A DNA stretch of 6,587 nucleotides from Clostridia bacterium (GTDB taxonomy: Bacteria > Bacillota > Clostridia > HGM11514): positions 1 to 6,587 of the forward strand of contig CAAENE010000199.1 of the NCBI GenBank assembly GCA_900757255.1, in the 5' to 3' direction. Positions 6,462 through 6,587 of the stretch are shown piece by piece. Under the pieces are notes generated by a model. It saw only the letters and a list, made by a program, of their open reading frames with translations. It ran no database searches and was not told where the DNA came from. A program made the translations under genes and the position numbers. How positions within the stretch are numbered: the stretch's first letter is position 1; every line of letters begins with the position of its first letter.

Positions 6462-6587
6462 TGTTTTATCCTTTCTGCTATCGATCTGATATCACTCAGC
6501 CTGATTTCCGTTTCCTCAGAGGTAGCCATGTTTTTCAGCTTGCCGGTATCTTGTGTGATTTCATCGTCTCCGATCACGATAATATAG
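6458..6587 (-). CDS. hisS: Histidine--tRNA ligase (HisRS), C-terminal end only
   Basis: Only the last 42 residues are in the window; the gene continues beyond the right edge. The visible peptide starts YIIVIGDDEI, passes through GKLKNMATSEETEIRL and ends RIKQ. This is the closing part of the HisRS anticodon-binding domain, where a hydrophobic strand leading to 'G-x-x-E' is followed by a 'LKNM.T.E' segment before the last helix. The stop TGA shares four bases with the aspS start codon. hisS directly before aspS is a common pair in Firmicutes, which supports the call although the piece is short. The full protein would attach histidine to tRNA(His). Any promoter or T-box for the pair would lie upstream of hisS, outside this window. 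Confidence 0.87.
   Translation of the reverse strand, partial: YIIVIGDDEITQDTGKLKNMATSEETEIRLSDIRSIAERIKQ
6469..6475 (-). promoter_or_regulatory. Ribosome binding site of aspS
   Basis: GAAAGGA lies seven bases before the aspS ATG, inside the 3' end of hisS (codons for A-E-R-I). Together with the ATGA overlap it supports coupled translation of the two synthetases. Confidence 0.7.

Overview
The window looks like chromosomal core DNA from a low-to-moderate G+C Firmicute of the Clostridia type. This rests on the hisS-aspS gene pair, the AspRS C-terminal sequence style (FPKMQNASELMSNAP), purine-rich Shine-Dalgarno sites of the AAAGGAGG class, tightly packed co-directional genes, and a Gld-type ABC cassette with a DUF4340 protein of the kind seen in many clostridia. 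The genus cannot be named from the sequence alone. I find no mobile element, CRISPR array, tRNA or rRNA. All recognisable genes lie on the minus strand, so transcription runs from high to low coordinates.

Right part (6587 to 4677): the last 42 codons of hisS (histidyl-tRNA synthetase) overlap the start of aspS by the four bases ATGA. aspS is a complete, full-length aspartyl-tRNA synthetase. A G+C-rich hairpin with a short, imperfect T-rich tail after aspS (about 4631-4672) probably ends this transcript.

Middle (4676 to 4373): a 304-base gap with no long gene. On the minus strand it holds a possible promoter (4558-4589), then a leader of about 180 bases with several short hairpins. At its end is an eight-codon mini-ORF with a strong ribosome site, whose stop overlaps the start of the next gene.

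Left part (4372 to 5): a four-gene cassette in the order ATPase, ABC-2 type permease, GldG-like membrane-anchored protein, DUF4340 membrane-anchored protein. The genes overlap by 17 bases, are separated by 12 bases, or overlap by 4 bases, and each downstream gene has its own strong Shine-Dalgarno site. They very likely form one operon and one membrane complex: a cytoplasmic ATPase drives a six-helix permease, while two single- or double-anchored proteins place large domains outside the membrane. The ATPase, permease and GldG-like protein resemble Flavobacterium GldA, GldF and GldG. In a clostridium this does not imply gliding, and the substrate is unknown.

The window is mostly ordinary core genome. 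The least explained parts are the function of the Gld/DUF4340 cassette, the apparent three-unit repeat architecture of the DUF4340 protein, and the structured leader with its coupled mini-ORF.
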